DNA of 11,120 nucleotides. Origin: Caulobacteraceae bacterium (GTDB lineage: Bacteria > Pseudomonadota > Alphaproteobacteria > Caulobacterales > Caulobacteraceae). The stretch lies in NCBI GenBank assembly GCA_004144935.1, contig SDZP01000084.1:1-11120 (forward strand). The letters are read 5' to 3'. Positions 1 to 8,171 of the stretch are shown here, one piece after another; within the stretch, counting starts at the first letter, position 1; every line of letters starts with the position of its first letter. Both the position numbers and the translations under genes were made by a program. The notes below the pieces were generated by a model. The model saw nothing but the letters and a program-made list of their open reading frames with translations, searched no databases and was not told where the DNA came from.

Positions 1-2000
1 GTCTTGCCGCGCGATTTCATCACTTCGCTGAACGCCCGCCAGGCGACGGTGTGGACCTTCTCGCCATAGCTGAACGGGATCTGGCCGTCGGGTCCGGTGA
101 TGGCGACGGAGTGCCAGCCCTTCTGCGGATCGTCGACGAAGTCGAACAGCTGCATGGTCCCGGCCCTCGGGAAGACCTGCGAGGCCGAGATCGGCACCGC
201 GCAGCCGCCGAAGCCGCCGCATTTGTTGTCGCCTGGGGCCGAATAGAGGGTGGAGTCGACCGGGGGCGGACCGCAGCCGGCGGTGACCGGCTTGGCTTCC
301 TTCGTCGCCGATGCGGCGGGTGCGCCGCCGACGCCGGGAGCCCCGCAGGCTCCGCCGGCGCTGCAACTGGCCGCCGGGGCGCGGGTGGCCACCGCCGAGC
401 CGCAGTTGCCACCGCCGGTGGTCGGCTGCACGAAGCCACAGCCGCCGGTCGAACGGCAGAGGTTGGAGCCCCGGCAGCTGTGGAAGACCTCGACCTGGGC
501 GCAGCTGTTGGTCCCGTCGCCGTTGAAATCCAGGCCCTGGCAGCTGTGATACAGGGTGTCGCTGGCTGGCGGCGGCAGACCCATCGACAGGTCCGGCGTC
601 TCGCCGAGGATGGCCCAGGCGGTGCTCATCCGGTCGCCCGAGCCGCTCATCGAGGGGAAGGGGAACAGCGGGGCCGGCTGGCCGGCCGGCGGGGTCCAGT
701 AGCCGTAGAGCACCGAGGTGACGCCATGGATGGCGCCAACCACGGCTTGGCTGAGCAGGGCCTTGCTGCCGGCCTTGTCGGCGGCGAGGGCGTTGAGGGC
801 CCCGGCCACGTCGCCCGGCGTCGGCAGTTTGTAGGGGTTGGAGGGATCATAGCCCGGACCGGTCAGCATCTCCGCCGTCCAGGTCGGGTTGCGCGCCAGC
901 CACTGCGGCCAGGTGACCAGTTCGTGCAGCAGGCCCTGGATCTCTCCGAAGCGCTCGTAATGGTCCTTGCCGTCATTGCTCCAGCGGGCCTCGGCGTCGG
1001 CGCTGGGCATCAGCTTGCCGGCATCGCTGTAGCTCGGATAGTCCGACTTCAGGGCCGCGTCGCTCGGCTGGTACTTGGGCTCGACGGCCTTCAGCAGGGC
1101 GGCGCCGCCCCGGTTGATGGTGTTGCCCTCGCCCTGGTCGGTGATGGCGTCCATCATCTGGACCATCTGCTCGAAGGCGATGTCGGGATAGGTCAGGGCG
1201 ATGGTGGTTTCGAAGCCCATGAACTCGCGCATGGGATGGCCGCCGGACCCGGAGGTGTTGAACAGGTCGTTCTGCACGGCCTTGCCGTTGAACACCTTGC
1301 CCCACAGGGTCGAGCCGTCGTCATACCGCAGGTTCAGATAGTCGTAGTAGCACTGGTACATCCAGCCGATGGTGCCGAACAGCGGCAGGGCGTCGCCGTA
1401 TTTCCAGTCCTTGAAGGGGACCTTGGGGAAGTAGTCCTTGACCTTGTCGTCCTTGATGTTGGCGCGGGCGTCGGCCTCCGGCTGCTCGATGGCCAGGAAC
1501 AGGCGCAGGGCGGTCTCGTCGAGCACGCCGATGTTCACCGCCACGTCCTCGTGGGCCTTGGTGTCCTTCAGGTCGATGATGCCGGGGATGACGCTCTTGT
1601 CGGGGCCGTAGCAGAGCCAGCCGCCGTTATCGTCCTGCAGCGGGGCCCCGGTGAAGGTGGGGTTGACGCCGACGACGGTGGCCATGTTGGCGGCCATCTG
1701 CAGGTGCAGCATCTCCTGGATGAAGACCGAGAAGACGATGTTGAACGCCTTGTCGTTGGCGGTCTTCGGCTCGGCCGTGGTCTTGGCCCCGGCCCACAGC
1801 CGGCCCTGGTAGAAGTCGGTGCCGCCGCCGGTGATCGGGTGGAAGCCCTGAATGGAATAGAGGCTCGTCATGTAGAGCGGGATGGTGAACAGTTCGACGT
1901 TCACCGCCATCTGGGCGATGGCGCGAAGCGCCGCGGCGTCGGTTCGCCAGTTCGCGGCCGGCCGGGTGGCGGCGGCCGAAAGGCTGAGCATATGGGCCAT
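1..2000 (-). CDS. VioB/RebD-type ferritin-like protein with Cys-rich C-terminal region (3' end outside window)
   Basis: 666 codons are open from ATG at 2000 to the window edge with no stop, so the C-terminus is missing. The N-terminal half looks like the ferritin-like domain of VioB/RebD (Pfam Ferritin-like, PF12902): helix VELFTIPLY (residues 35-43, E36), QEMLHLQM (95-102, E96 and H99 as an ExxH pair), TDQGEGN (287-293) and HYERF (347-351). VioB, as I recall it, has the same TDQGEG...HY pattern. These acidic/His residues probably bind metal. VioB's long N-terminal region is absent and no signal peptide or membrane segment is visible. Residues 487-600 hold 11 Cys, an EF-hand-like DFNGDGTNS loop (491-499) and a CxGxNxCxxxGGC motif (509-521). 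M1 is chosen over M4 because AGGAGGAGGGG (2020-2010) lies upstream at good spacing. VioB and RebD make imine dimers from indole-pyruvate, but no VioA/RebO partner is visible, so that activity cannot be assumed. The family call is fairly sure; the function is unknown. Confidence 0.82.
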   Translation of the reverse strand, partial: MAHMLSLSAAATRPAANWRTDAAALRAIAQMAVNVELFTIPLYMTSLYSIQGFHPITGGGTDFYQGRLWAGAKTTAEPKTANDKAFNIVFSVFIQEMLHLQMAANMATVVGVNPTFTGAPLQDDNGGWLCYGPDKSVIPGIIDLKDTKAHEDVAVNIGVLDETALRLFLAIEQPEADARANIKDDKVKDYFPKVPFKDWKYGDALPLFGTIGWMYQCYYDYLNLRYDDGSTLWGKVFNGKAVQNDLFNTSGSGGHPMREFMGFETTIALTYPDIAFEQMVQMMDAITDQGEGNTINRGGAALLKAVEPKYQPSDAALKSDYPSYSDAGKLMPSADAEARWSNDGKDHYERFGEIQGLLHELVTWPQWLARNPTWTAEMLTGPGYDPSNPYKLPTPGDVAGALNALAADKAGSKALLSQAVVGAIHGVTSVLYGYWTPPAGQPAPLFPFPSMSGSGDRMSTAWAILGETPDLSMGLPPPASDTLYHSCQGLDFNGDGTNSCAQVEVFHSCRGSNLCRSTGGCGFVQPTTGGGNCGSAVATRAPAASCSAGGACGAPGVGGAPAASATKEAKPVTAGCGPPPVDSTLYSAPGDNKCGGFGGCAVPISASQVFPRAGTMQLFDFVDDPQKGWHSVAITGPDGQIPFSYGEKVHTVAWRAFSEVMKSRGK

Positions 2001-2005
2001 GGTTC

Positions 2006-2010
2006 GAGTC
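2006..2010. promoter_or_regulatory. GANTC (CcrM methylation) site in the ferritin-like gene leader
   Basis: GAGTC/GACTC sits between the Shine-Dalgarno and the start codon. In Caulobacterales CcrM methylates GANTC, and GcrA uses methylated sites at some promoters. This close to the start codon it may be incidental; regulation is inferred only. Confidence 0.3.
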
Positions 2011-2020
2011 CCCTCCTCCT
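2010..2020 (-). promoter_or_regulatory. Strong Shine-Dalgarno of the ferritin-like gene
   Basis: AGGAGGAGGGG lies 9-11 nt before the ATG at 2000, depending on which core pairs with 16S rRNA. It fixes the start at 2000 rather than the in-frame ATG at 1991. It is the only strong ribosome binding site in the window, which suggests this gene is translated more efficiently than the four housekeeping genes. Confidence 0.75.
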
Positions 2021-2097
2021 GAGACGGCAGGAGAGTGACCCTGAGTTGTATTCCCGGTCAATCAATCAGACGCAGTTTTCCGAAACTCTTCACCGAA

Positions 2098-2129
2098 TTG
2101 GGGAATGGGGCGCCCGCCGGGCTCCCCAA
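2098..2129 (-). terminator. Possible terminator hairpin after trpS
   Basis: A 7-bp stem (TTGGGGA at 2098-2104 on the plus strand with TCCCCAA at 2123-2129) encloses a smaller GCCC/GGGC hairpin, starting 5 nt past the trpS stop. No T-run follows on the minus strand, so intrinsic termination is uncertain. Its position between trpS and a separately translated gene fits a transcription boundary. Confidence 0.4.
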
Positions 2130-2134
2130 CCGCG

Positions 2135-3169
<1,035 letters not shown>

Positions 3170-3199
3170 GGATGTACTCGAGAGGATCAGGTCGGTCGG

Positions 3200-3221
3200 C
3201 GCGCGGGGGCTATCCCGCGCG
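3200..3221 (-). other. GC-rich hairpin in the trpS leader
   Basis: A perfect 8-bp stem (CGCGCGGG at 3200-3207, CCCGCGCG at 3214-3221 on the plus strand) with a 6-nt loop ends 30 nt upstream of the trpS ATG. It could be a terminator or pause for murJ transcription or a structure in the trpS leader. No T-run follows on the minus strand, so the role is open. Confidence 0.4.
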
Positions 3222-3282
3222 TTGGGCTCTAGCGGGCGTTCAGGCGCGGCGCCATCGGCGCGGATGCTGGAAGGTGACCATG

Positions 3283-3302
3283 GCCCCGCCAATAGGCGAG
3301 GC
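3283..3302 (-). terminator. Possible terminator hairpin after murJ
   Basis: An 8-bp stem with one G-T pair (GCCCCGCC at 3283-3290, GGCGAGGC at 3295-3302 on the plus strand) and a 4-nt AT loop lies about 25 nt past the murJ stop. There is no T-tract on the minus strand, so this is a placement-based call only. Confidence 0.35.
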
Positions 3303-3327
3303 GGGCGCGGGAGGCAAGATCAGCCGG

Positions 3328-4980
3328 CTAGGCCGCGCGTCGCCGCCTGAGCAGTCCCTTGATCTCCGCCACCGTCATGCCGCCGGTCAGCACCACCAGC
3401 ACCGGATAGATCGGGATGATGGCGATGCAGACGGCCAGCACGGCCAGCTCCTTGGCTCCCAGCCGGATCAGGGCGATGCTCTCGAACACCCCCTGGATCT
3501 GCGGGCGGAAGAAGGCGGCGACGCCGAGCAGGGCGGTCAGCACGGCGGCGGCGGCCAGCACCCGCAGCAGGCGGCTAACCGAGGCGGGGGCCAGCTCCCA
3601 CTCGCCGCGTGACTTCAGGGCCCAGTACATCTGGCCGACGTTGATCCAGCTGGCCGCCGACGTGGCGATGGCGATGCCGGCGAAGCCGATGGTGAAGAAC
3701 AGGATGGCGCCCAGCACGATGTTCACCCCGACCGAGATCAGGGCGAAGCGCATCGGGCTCCTGGTGTCCTCGCGGGCGAAGAAGATCGGGTTCATCACCC
3801 GGGCCAGCACGAAGGCGGGCACGCCCCAGCCGTAGTGGAACAGGGCCTGGGCGGTCATCCTGGCGTCGAAGGTGGTGAAGGCGCCGCGGGTGAACAGGGC
3901 GTCGATCATGAAGTACGGCATGGCCAGCAGGGCCGCCGCGGCGGGCAGCGTCATGGCCAGGGCGAAGACCACGGCCTGGTCGGTGGTGTCCTGGGCGTCC
4001 TGCCTGTCGCCGGCCTGCAGGGCCTGGCTGAGGCGGGGCAGCAGGGCGATGCCGATGGCCACCCCGACCATGCCCAGCGGCAGCTGGTAGAGCCGGTCGG
4101 CGTTGGCCAGCCAGGTGCGCGGCCCGTCGCCGGGAGCCAGGGAGACCAGGCTGCCGGAGACGAAGATGTTGATCTGGGTGACGCTGGCGGCGATGGCGGC
4201 GGGGATCGCCTGTTTGATCAGCCGCTTGATCTCGGGCGTCAGGCGGGGGAGGCGAGGCCGGATGCGGCCGCCGCTGTTCCAGCAGCCCCACCAGAGCAGG
4301 GCCGCCTGCAGCACCCCGGCGATCACCACCCCGATGCTGGCCGCGTAGGCGGCCTGTTCCGACGACTTGGCCGGCAGCACGGCGATCAGCATCACCGCGT
4401 TCAGCACGATCGGCGCGGCGCCGGACAGGATGAAGCGGTTGCGGGCGTTGAGCGCCCCGGAGAACAGGGCCGCGATCGCCATGCAGCTGAGGTAGGGCAT
4501 GGTGATCTGGGTCAGGATGATGGTGATCTTCCACTTCAGCGGATCGTCGCGGTAGCCGAAGTTGATCAGGTACATCAGCCAGGGCATGGCCAGCTGGGCG
4601 AGGATGACCAGCAGCAGGGTCATGGCCGCCAGGGTGGCCAGGGCGTCCGAGGCCATGTCGTCGGCCCGCTCCGGACCCTCGCCGGCCAGGGTGCGGCTGT
4701 AGGCGGGCACGAAGGCCGAGGAGAACGCCCCCTCGGCGAAGATGCGCCGGAACAGGTTGGGGAAGCTCAGGGCGGTGTTGTAGGCGTCCGCCCAGGGCCC
4801 GGTGCTGGCCCCCAGCTGGGCGTTGATCACCACGTCGCGGGCCAGGCCCATGAAGCGGCTGATCAGGGTCAGGCCAGAGAAGATGATCGAGTTCTTGATG
4901 ATGCCCGGCTTCTTGGCCGGCGGGACCACGGGCGTGGTCTGCTCATCGGGGGCCGGGGAATGCTGGTTCTCGTCCGTCAC
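3328..4980 (-). CDS. murJ: Lipid II flippase MurJ (MviN family, MOP superfamily)
   Basis: An inner-membrane protein that moves lipid-linked peptidoglycan precursor (lipid II) from the cytoplasmic to the periplasmic face. The 550 residues are rich in hydrophobic segments from about residue 30 onward, consistent with the 14 transmembrane helices of the family. The hallmark segment SRFMGLARDV (41-50) and LFRRIFAEGAFS (76-87) match E. coli MurJ; R42, R48, R78 and E83 align by eye with the essential R18, R24, R52 and E57. DRLYQLPLGMVGVAIG (295-310) contains R296, equivalent to E. coli R270. The start is GTG at 4980, preceded by a weak AGAAG. The first 25 residues are hydrophilic and poorly conserved, so a slightly later start is possible. 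It lies 284 bp after glnD, separated from it by a palindromic element, so it may have its own promoter. Identity is very secure. Confidence 0.96.
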   Translation of the reverse strand: MTDENQHSPAPDEQTTPVVPPAKKPGIIKNSIIFSGLTLISRFMGLARDVVINAQLGASTGPWADAYNTALSFPNLFRRIFAEGAFSSAFVPAYSRTLAGEGPERADDMASDALATLAAMTLLLVILAQLAMPWLMYLINFGYRDDPLKWKITIILTQITMPYLSCMAIAALFSGALNARNRFILSGAAPIVLNAVMLIAVLPAKSSEQAAYAASIGVVIAGVLQAALLWWGCWNSGGRIRPRLPRLTPEIKRLIKQAIPAAIAASVTQINIFVSGSLVSLAPGDGPRTWLANADRLYQLPLGMVGVAIGIALLPRLSQALQAGDRQDAQDTTDQAVVFALAMTLPAAAALLAMPYFMIDALFTRGAFTTFDARMTAQALFHYGWGVPAFVLARVMNPIFFAREDTRSPMRFALISVGVNIVLGAILFFTIGFAGIAIATSAASWINVGQMYWALKSRGEWELAPASVSRLLRVLAAAAVLTALLGVAAFFRPQIQGVFESIALIRLGAKELAVLAVCIAIIPIYPVLVVLTGGMTVAEIKGLLRRRRAA

Positions 4981-5031
4981 TTGGCGCTTCTGCGCTCGCG
5001 GCGGTGGAGGGTCAAGTCAGGCTCTGGTGGT

Positions 5032-5036
5032 GATTC
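5032..5036. promoter_or_regulatory. GANTC (CcrM methylation) site upstream of murJ
   Basis: GATTC lies about 52 nt before the murJ GTG, between the start and the palindromic element, a plausible promoter position. Cell-cycle control by CcrM/GcrA is inferred from the Caulobacterales context. No clear -35/-10 pair was recognised here. Confidence 0.3.
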
Positions 5037-5063
5037 AGCGCAGGTGGCGGAGCCATCCGGGAT

Positions 5064-5236
5064 CCTTCTCCCGCTCGCCGGGAGAAGGTGGCCCCGTAGA
5101 GGTCGGATGAGGGCAGCACCAGCTTGAGAAGGGTGGCTGCGGCGCCGCTAGCGCCAGAACGTGAACGTTCCGGATCAGCCGGCGCTGCCCTCATCCGTCG
5201 GCTTCGCCGACAACTTCTCCCGGCAAGCGGGAGAAG
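5064..5236. repeat. Nested intergenic palindromic element between glnD and murJ
   Basis: The left end is a perfect 10-bp hairpin (CCTTCTCCCG 5064-5073, loop of 5, CGGGAGAAGG 5079-5088). The right end is a near-identical 9-bp hairpin (5214-5222 with 5228-5236). Inside these, a 14-nt perfect inverted repeat joins 5104-5117 (CGGATGAGGGCAGC) to 5184-5197. A GTCGGC/GCCGAC hairpin occupies 5197-5211. The centre holds the palindromes GCGGCGCCGC (5139-5148) and GAACGTGAACGTTC (5157-5170). The CTTCTCCCG...CGGGAGAAG and CCTCATCCG pieces resemble dispersed repeats that I recall between genes in many Alphaproteobacteria (RIME-like). It may end glnD transcripts or be a small non-autonomous mobile element. 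No protein gene is supported here. Confidence 0.8.
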
Positions 5237-5257
5237 GGCGCCGGGCGCCGGGCGCCG
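5237..5257. repeat. Three tandem GGCGCCG units
   Basis: Three perfect back-to-back copies of the 7-mer GGCGCCG fill the space between the palindromic element and the glnD stop codon. Each unit contains the palindrome GGCGCC. This is a likely slippage-prone microsatellite. Confidence 0.8.
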
Positions 5258-5264
5258 CTCCGGT

Positions 5265-8090
5265 CTAGCGACCGACGCTGGCCCGCGCCCGCTGCAGCCG
5301 GGGCTTGCCCTTGGCCGCCGCGCCGCTCTCCTCGGCGTCGAGCACGGCCATCAGGTCTTCCTTCAGGGCCGCCTGCCGGCGCGGGTCGATGATCTTCTGG
5401 CCGGCGGCGCTCTGCACGTAGAAGGCGTCGACGGCCCGTTCGCCGTAGCTGTCGATATGGGCGGAGATGATGCTCAGGCCCTGTTCGGAGATGGCCCGCG
5501 CCAGGGAGTGCAGCAGGCCGGGGCGGTCGCGGCCCGAGGCCTCGACGACGGTGGCCTCGGTGGAGGCCTCGTTGTCCAGCATCACGGTGGGCACGATGGC
5601 GAAGGCGGCGGTGCGGCCAAGATCGCTGCGGCGGGTCTCGGGCGGCAGGCCCTCGCCCCGGCCGGCGGCTTCCAGCGCGTCGGCCAGCCGGCGCAGGGCG
5701 CGGGGATTGTCGCCGCCGTAGGGCGCGCCGGAGGCGTCCTGCACCTGGAAGACGTCGAGCGCCTGGCCCCCCTGCGAGGTGAACACCCGCGCGCCCAGCA
5801 CATTGCCGCCCAGCCCTGACAGGGCGGCGGCGAGGTCGGCGAACAGGCCGCGGCGGTCCTTGGCGGCGACCACCAGTTCGGCGGTGTTGCGGTCGAGGCG
5901 GATGCGGCCGCCGGCGGCGGCCCCGCCCTGTTCGACGGCCCGCTGCACCAGGGCGGCATGCTCGGCGACCTCGTCGGTGGTGAAGGCGCTGAAGTAGGCG
6001 TCCTCCATGGTCGCGGCCCAGGCGTCCGTGCCCGGATGACCGGCGGACAGGGCGGCGCGGGCCTCGCGGGCGGCCGCTTCCTGGTGCCGCTGGGCGGTGG
6101 CGGCGGGGTCGCTGGAGCGGCCGCCACGGAAGATGGCCTCGGCCCCGGCGTAGAGCTCCCGCAGCAGCTGGCCCTTCCAGCCGTTCCAGACGCCCGGGCC
6201 GACGGCGCGGATGTCGGCCACGGTCAGCACCAGCAGCAGGCGCATGCGCTCGGGATTCTCGACGATATTGGCGAAGGCGGCCACCGTGGCCGGGTCGGCG
6301 ACATCGCGCTTCTGGGCGAAATCGCTCATCACCAGGTGGTGCTCGATCAGCCAGGCGACCAGCTCGGTCTTGCCCCGGTCGATGCCCAGCCGTTCGCAGG
6401 CCTGGCGGGCGGCGCGGGCCCCAGCCTTCTCCTGGCCGCCGGCCCCGCCCTTGCCGGTGTCATGCAGGATCATGGCCAGGAACAGGGCTTCGCGGTCATC
6501 GATCAGCGGCATGATCGATGTGGCCAGCGGATGGTCGTCCTCCAGCCGGCCGTGCTCGATGTCGTTGATGATGCCGATGGCCCGCAGGGTGTGCTCGTCC
6601 ACGGTGTAGCTGTGGTACATGTTGAACTGCATCTGGGCGACGATCCGGCCGAACTCCGGCAGGAAGCGGCCCAGCACCCCGGCCTCGTTCATCAGGGTCA
6701 GCGTCCGGTAGGGCTTCTTGCCCCGCGCCAGGATGTCGAGGAAGGCCTCCACCGCGTCCGGATCGCGCCGCAGCTTGGAGCCGATCAGGGCCAGCGAGCG
6801 GGTGGCGGCCGTGAAGGCGTCCGGATGCAGGTCGAGGTTCAGCACATCGGCGATGCGGAACATGCGGATCAGGTCGACCGGATCGCGGGCGAAGACGGCT
6901 GGACTGTCGATGTTGAGGCGGCCGTTCTCCTCATGGAAGCCCGGATAGTCGAGCTCGCGCCGCTTGACCCTGGCGCGGCCGGGCAGGAAGCGGCTGAGTC
7001 CTTTGGGCTCCTGCTTGAGGTGTTCGGCCTCCAGCTTGGCCGAGAAGGCGCGGGTCAGGGCCCCGACCTCGCGGGCGATCAGGAAATAGTGGCGCATGAA
7101 GCGCTCGACGGCGGGATTGTCGGCCCGGTCGCCATAGCCCATGCGCCGGGCGATCTCCGGCTGCACGTCGAAGGTCAGCCGCTCTTCGGGCCGGCCGGTG
7201 GTGAAGTGCAGATGGGCCCGCACCGCATGCAGGAAGTCGAAGGCGCGGGTGAAGGCGCGGACCTCGCGCGGATGGAAGTGGGGCAGGCGGAAGATGTCGC
7301 TCGGCCGGTCCACCGGATACAGGTACTCGGCGATCCACATCAGGGTGTGCAGGTCGCGCAGGCCGCCCTTGCCCTCCTTGACGTTGGGCTCGACCATGTA
7401 GCGGCTGGCCCCGGCCCGGGCGTGGCGCTCGTCGCGCTCCTTCAGCTTGGCGGCGACGAATTCGGGACCGGTGCCGCGCATCACCTCGTTCAGGAACCGC
7501 TTGCGCAGGTCGATCCCCAGCTGGGCATCGCCGCTCAGCCGCCGGGCCTCGAGCAGCGAGGTGCGGATGGTGAAGTCTTCCTTCGACAGCTTGATGCATT
7601 CTTCGATGGTGCGGCTGGCGTGGCCGACCTTGAAGCCCAGGTCCCACAGGGCATAGAGCATGTACTCGATGACGCTCTCGGCGTGGGCCGTCTGCTTCCA
7701 GGGCCGCAGGAACAGCAAGTCGATATCGCTGAACGGGCTGAGCACCGAGCGGCCGTAACCGCCCACAGCCAGCAGGCAGAGCCGCTCGCCCTCGGTCGGG
7801 TTGCGGGCCCGGAACACATGCACGGTGGTGAAGTCGTAGAGGGCGGTGATCACCTCGTCGGTGACGCCGCAGATCAGCCGCGCCGTCTCGACCCCGCCGG
7901 CCCCGTTCTCCAGCCGCTCCTTGGCGATCATCCGGCCGCGAAACAGCGCCTGCTTGAGGATATCCAGCGCCCGCCGCCGCTGTTCGGGCTCGTCGCCGGC
8001 CGCGTCGAGGGCGGCGGCGGAAAGGCGCGCCCGCAAGGCTTCGCCATCGACGACATGTTCGAGGCGGGTCGGTTTGAGGCGCGGGGGCAT
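5265..8090 (-). CDS. glnD: Bifunctional PII uridylyltransferase/uridylyl-removing enzyme
   Basis: A cytoplasmic nitrogen sensor that uridylylates PII proteins (GlnB/GlnK) when glutamine is low and removes UMP when it is high. This controls glutamine synthetase through GlnE and nitrogen genes through NtrB/C. At 941 residues it is close to alphaproteobacterial GlnD. The nucleotidyltransferase core GGYGRSVLSPFSDID (110-124) carries the metal-binding D122 and D124. The conserved linker YMVEPNVKEGKGGLRDLHTL is at 231-250. The HD hydrolase domain shows H500 (DEHTLRA), H543-D544 (LHDTGKG) and H584-H585. Two C-terminal ACT domains (about 738-805 and 847-915), with DRRGLFADLA and DRPGLLHSLA, should bind glutamine. 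All catalytic motifs are intact. The ATG at 8090 matches the family N-terminus (MPPRLKPTRLEHVVDG) but has no clear Shine-Dalgarno. It follows mutS after 81 bp in the same direction. Confidence 0.97.
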   Translation of the reverse strand: MPPRLKPTRLEHVVDGEALRARLSAAALDAAGDEPEQRRRALDILKQALFRGRMIAKERLENGAGGVETARLICGVTDEVITALYDFTTVHVFRARNPTEGERLCLLAVGGYGRSVLSPFSDIDLLFLRPWKQTAHAESVIEYMLYALWDLGFKVGHASRTIEECIKLSKEDFTIRTSLLEARRLSGDAQLGIDLRKRFLNEVMRGTGPEFVAAKLKERDERHARAGASRYMVEPNVKEGKGGLRDLHTLMWIAEYLYPVDRPSDIFRLPHFHPREVRAFTRAFDFLHAVRAHLHFTTGRPEERLTFDVQPEIARRMGYGDRADNPAVERFMRHYFLIAREVGALTRAFSAKLEAEHLKQEPKGLSRFLPGRARVKRRELDYPGFHEENGRLNIDSPAVFARDPVDLIRMFRIADVLNLDLHPDAFTAATRSLALIGSKLRRDPDAVEAFLDILARGKKPYRTLTLMNEAGVLGRFLPEFGRIVAQMQFNMYHSYTVDEHTLRAIGIINDIEHGRLEDDHPLATSIMPLIDDREALFLAMILHDTGKGGAGGQEKAGARAARQACERLGIDRGKTELVAWLIEHHLVMSDFAQKRDVADPATVAAFANIVENPERMRLLLVLTVADIRAVGPGVWNGWKGQLLRELYAGAEAIFRGGRSSDPAATAQRHQEAAAREARAALSAGHPGTDAWAATMEDAYFSAFTTDEVAEHAALVQRAVEQGGAAAGGRIRLDRNTAELVVAAKDRRGLFADLAAALSGLGGNVLGARVFTSQGGQALDVFQVQDASGAPYGGDNPRALRRLADALEAAGRGEGLPPETRRSDLGRTAAFAIVPTVMLDNEASTEATVVEASGRDRPGLLHSLARAISEQGLSIISAHIDSYGERAVDAFYVQSAAGQKIIDPRRQAALKEDLMAVLDAEESGAAAKGKPRLQRARASVGR

Positions 8091-8131
8091 GAAAGCTTAT
8101 GTGCGCTGCGAAAGGTTACCGCGCAATGGCG

Positions 8132-8151
8132 CGGGCGTTGGAACGCGCCCG
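8132..8151 (-). terminator. Weak hairpin between mutS and glnD
   Basis: A 6-bp stem CGGGCG (8132-8137) / CGCCCG (8146-8151) with an 8-nt loop lies 20 nt past the mutS stop. It has no T-run and is short, so read-through into glnD is likely. Confidence 0.2.
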
Positions 8152-8171
8152 GAGAACAGCGCTGGTCTGTT

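Noticed and set aside
2033..2061. TTGACC as a -35 box for the ferritin-like gene
   Set aside because: At 17 nt spacing the -10 would be TCACTC, which does not fit a housekeeping promoter. No EcfG-type GGAAC/CGTT pair was found either.
1627..2061. Minus-strand 144-codon frame overlapping the ferritin-like gene start
   Set aside because: It is in another frame of the same DNA, is Arg/Pro/His rich and lacks motifs. The frame starting at 2000 carries the conserved ferritin-like residues.
3170..3292. 41-residue N-terminal extension of trpS from a TTG codon
   Set aside because: The extension is unlike TrpRS N-termini, is low in complexity and includes the leader hairpin. The ATG at 3169 gives a normal 344-residue enzyme.
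3835..5127. Plus-strand open frame opposite murJ
   Set aside because: It is Gly/Gln/Asp/His-rich shadow coding on the strand opposite an intact MurJ, and it extends into the palindromic repeat.
5012..5194. 60-codon minus-strand frame in the glnD-murJ gap
   Set aside because: It is formed almost entirely from the palindromic element; such repeat-derived frames are often misannotated as hypothetical proteins. It has no ribosome binding site or motif.
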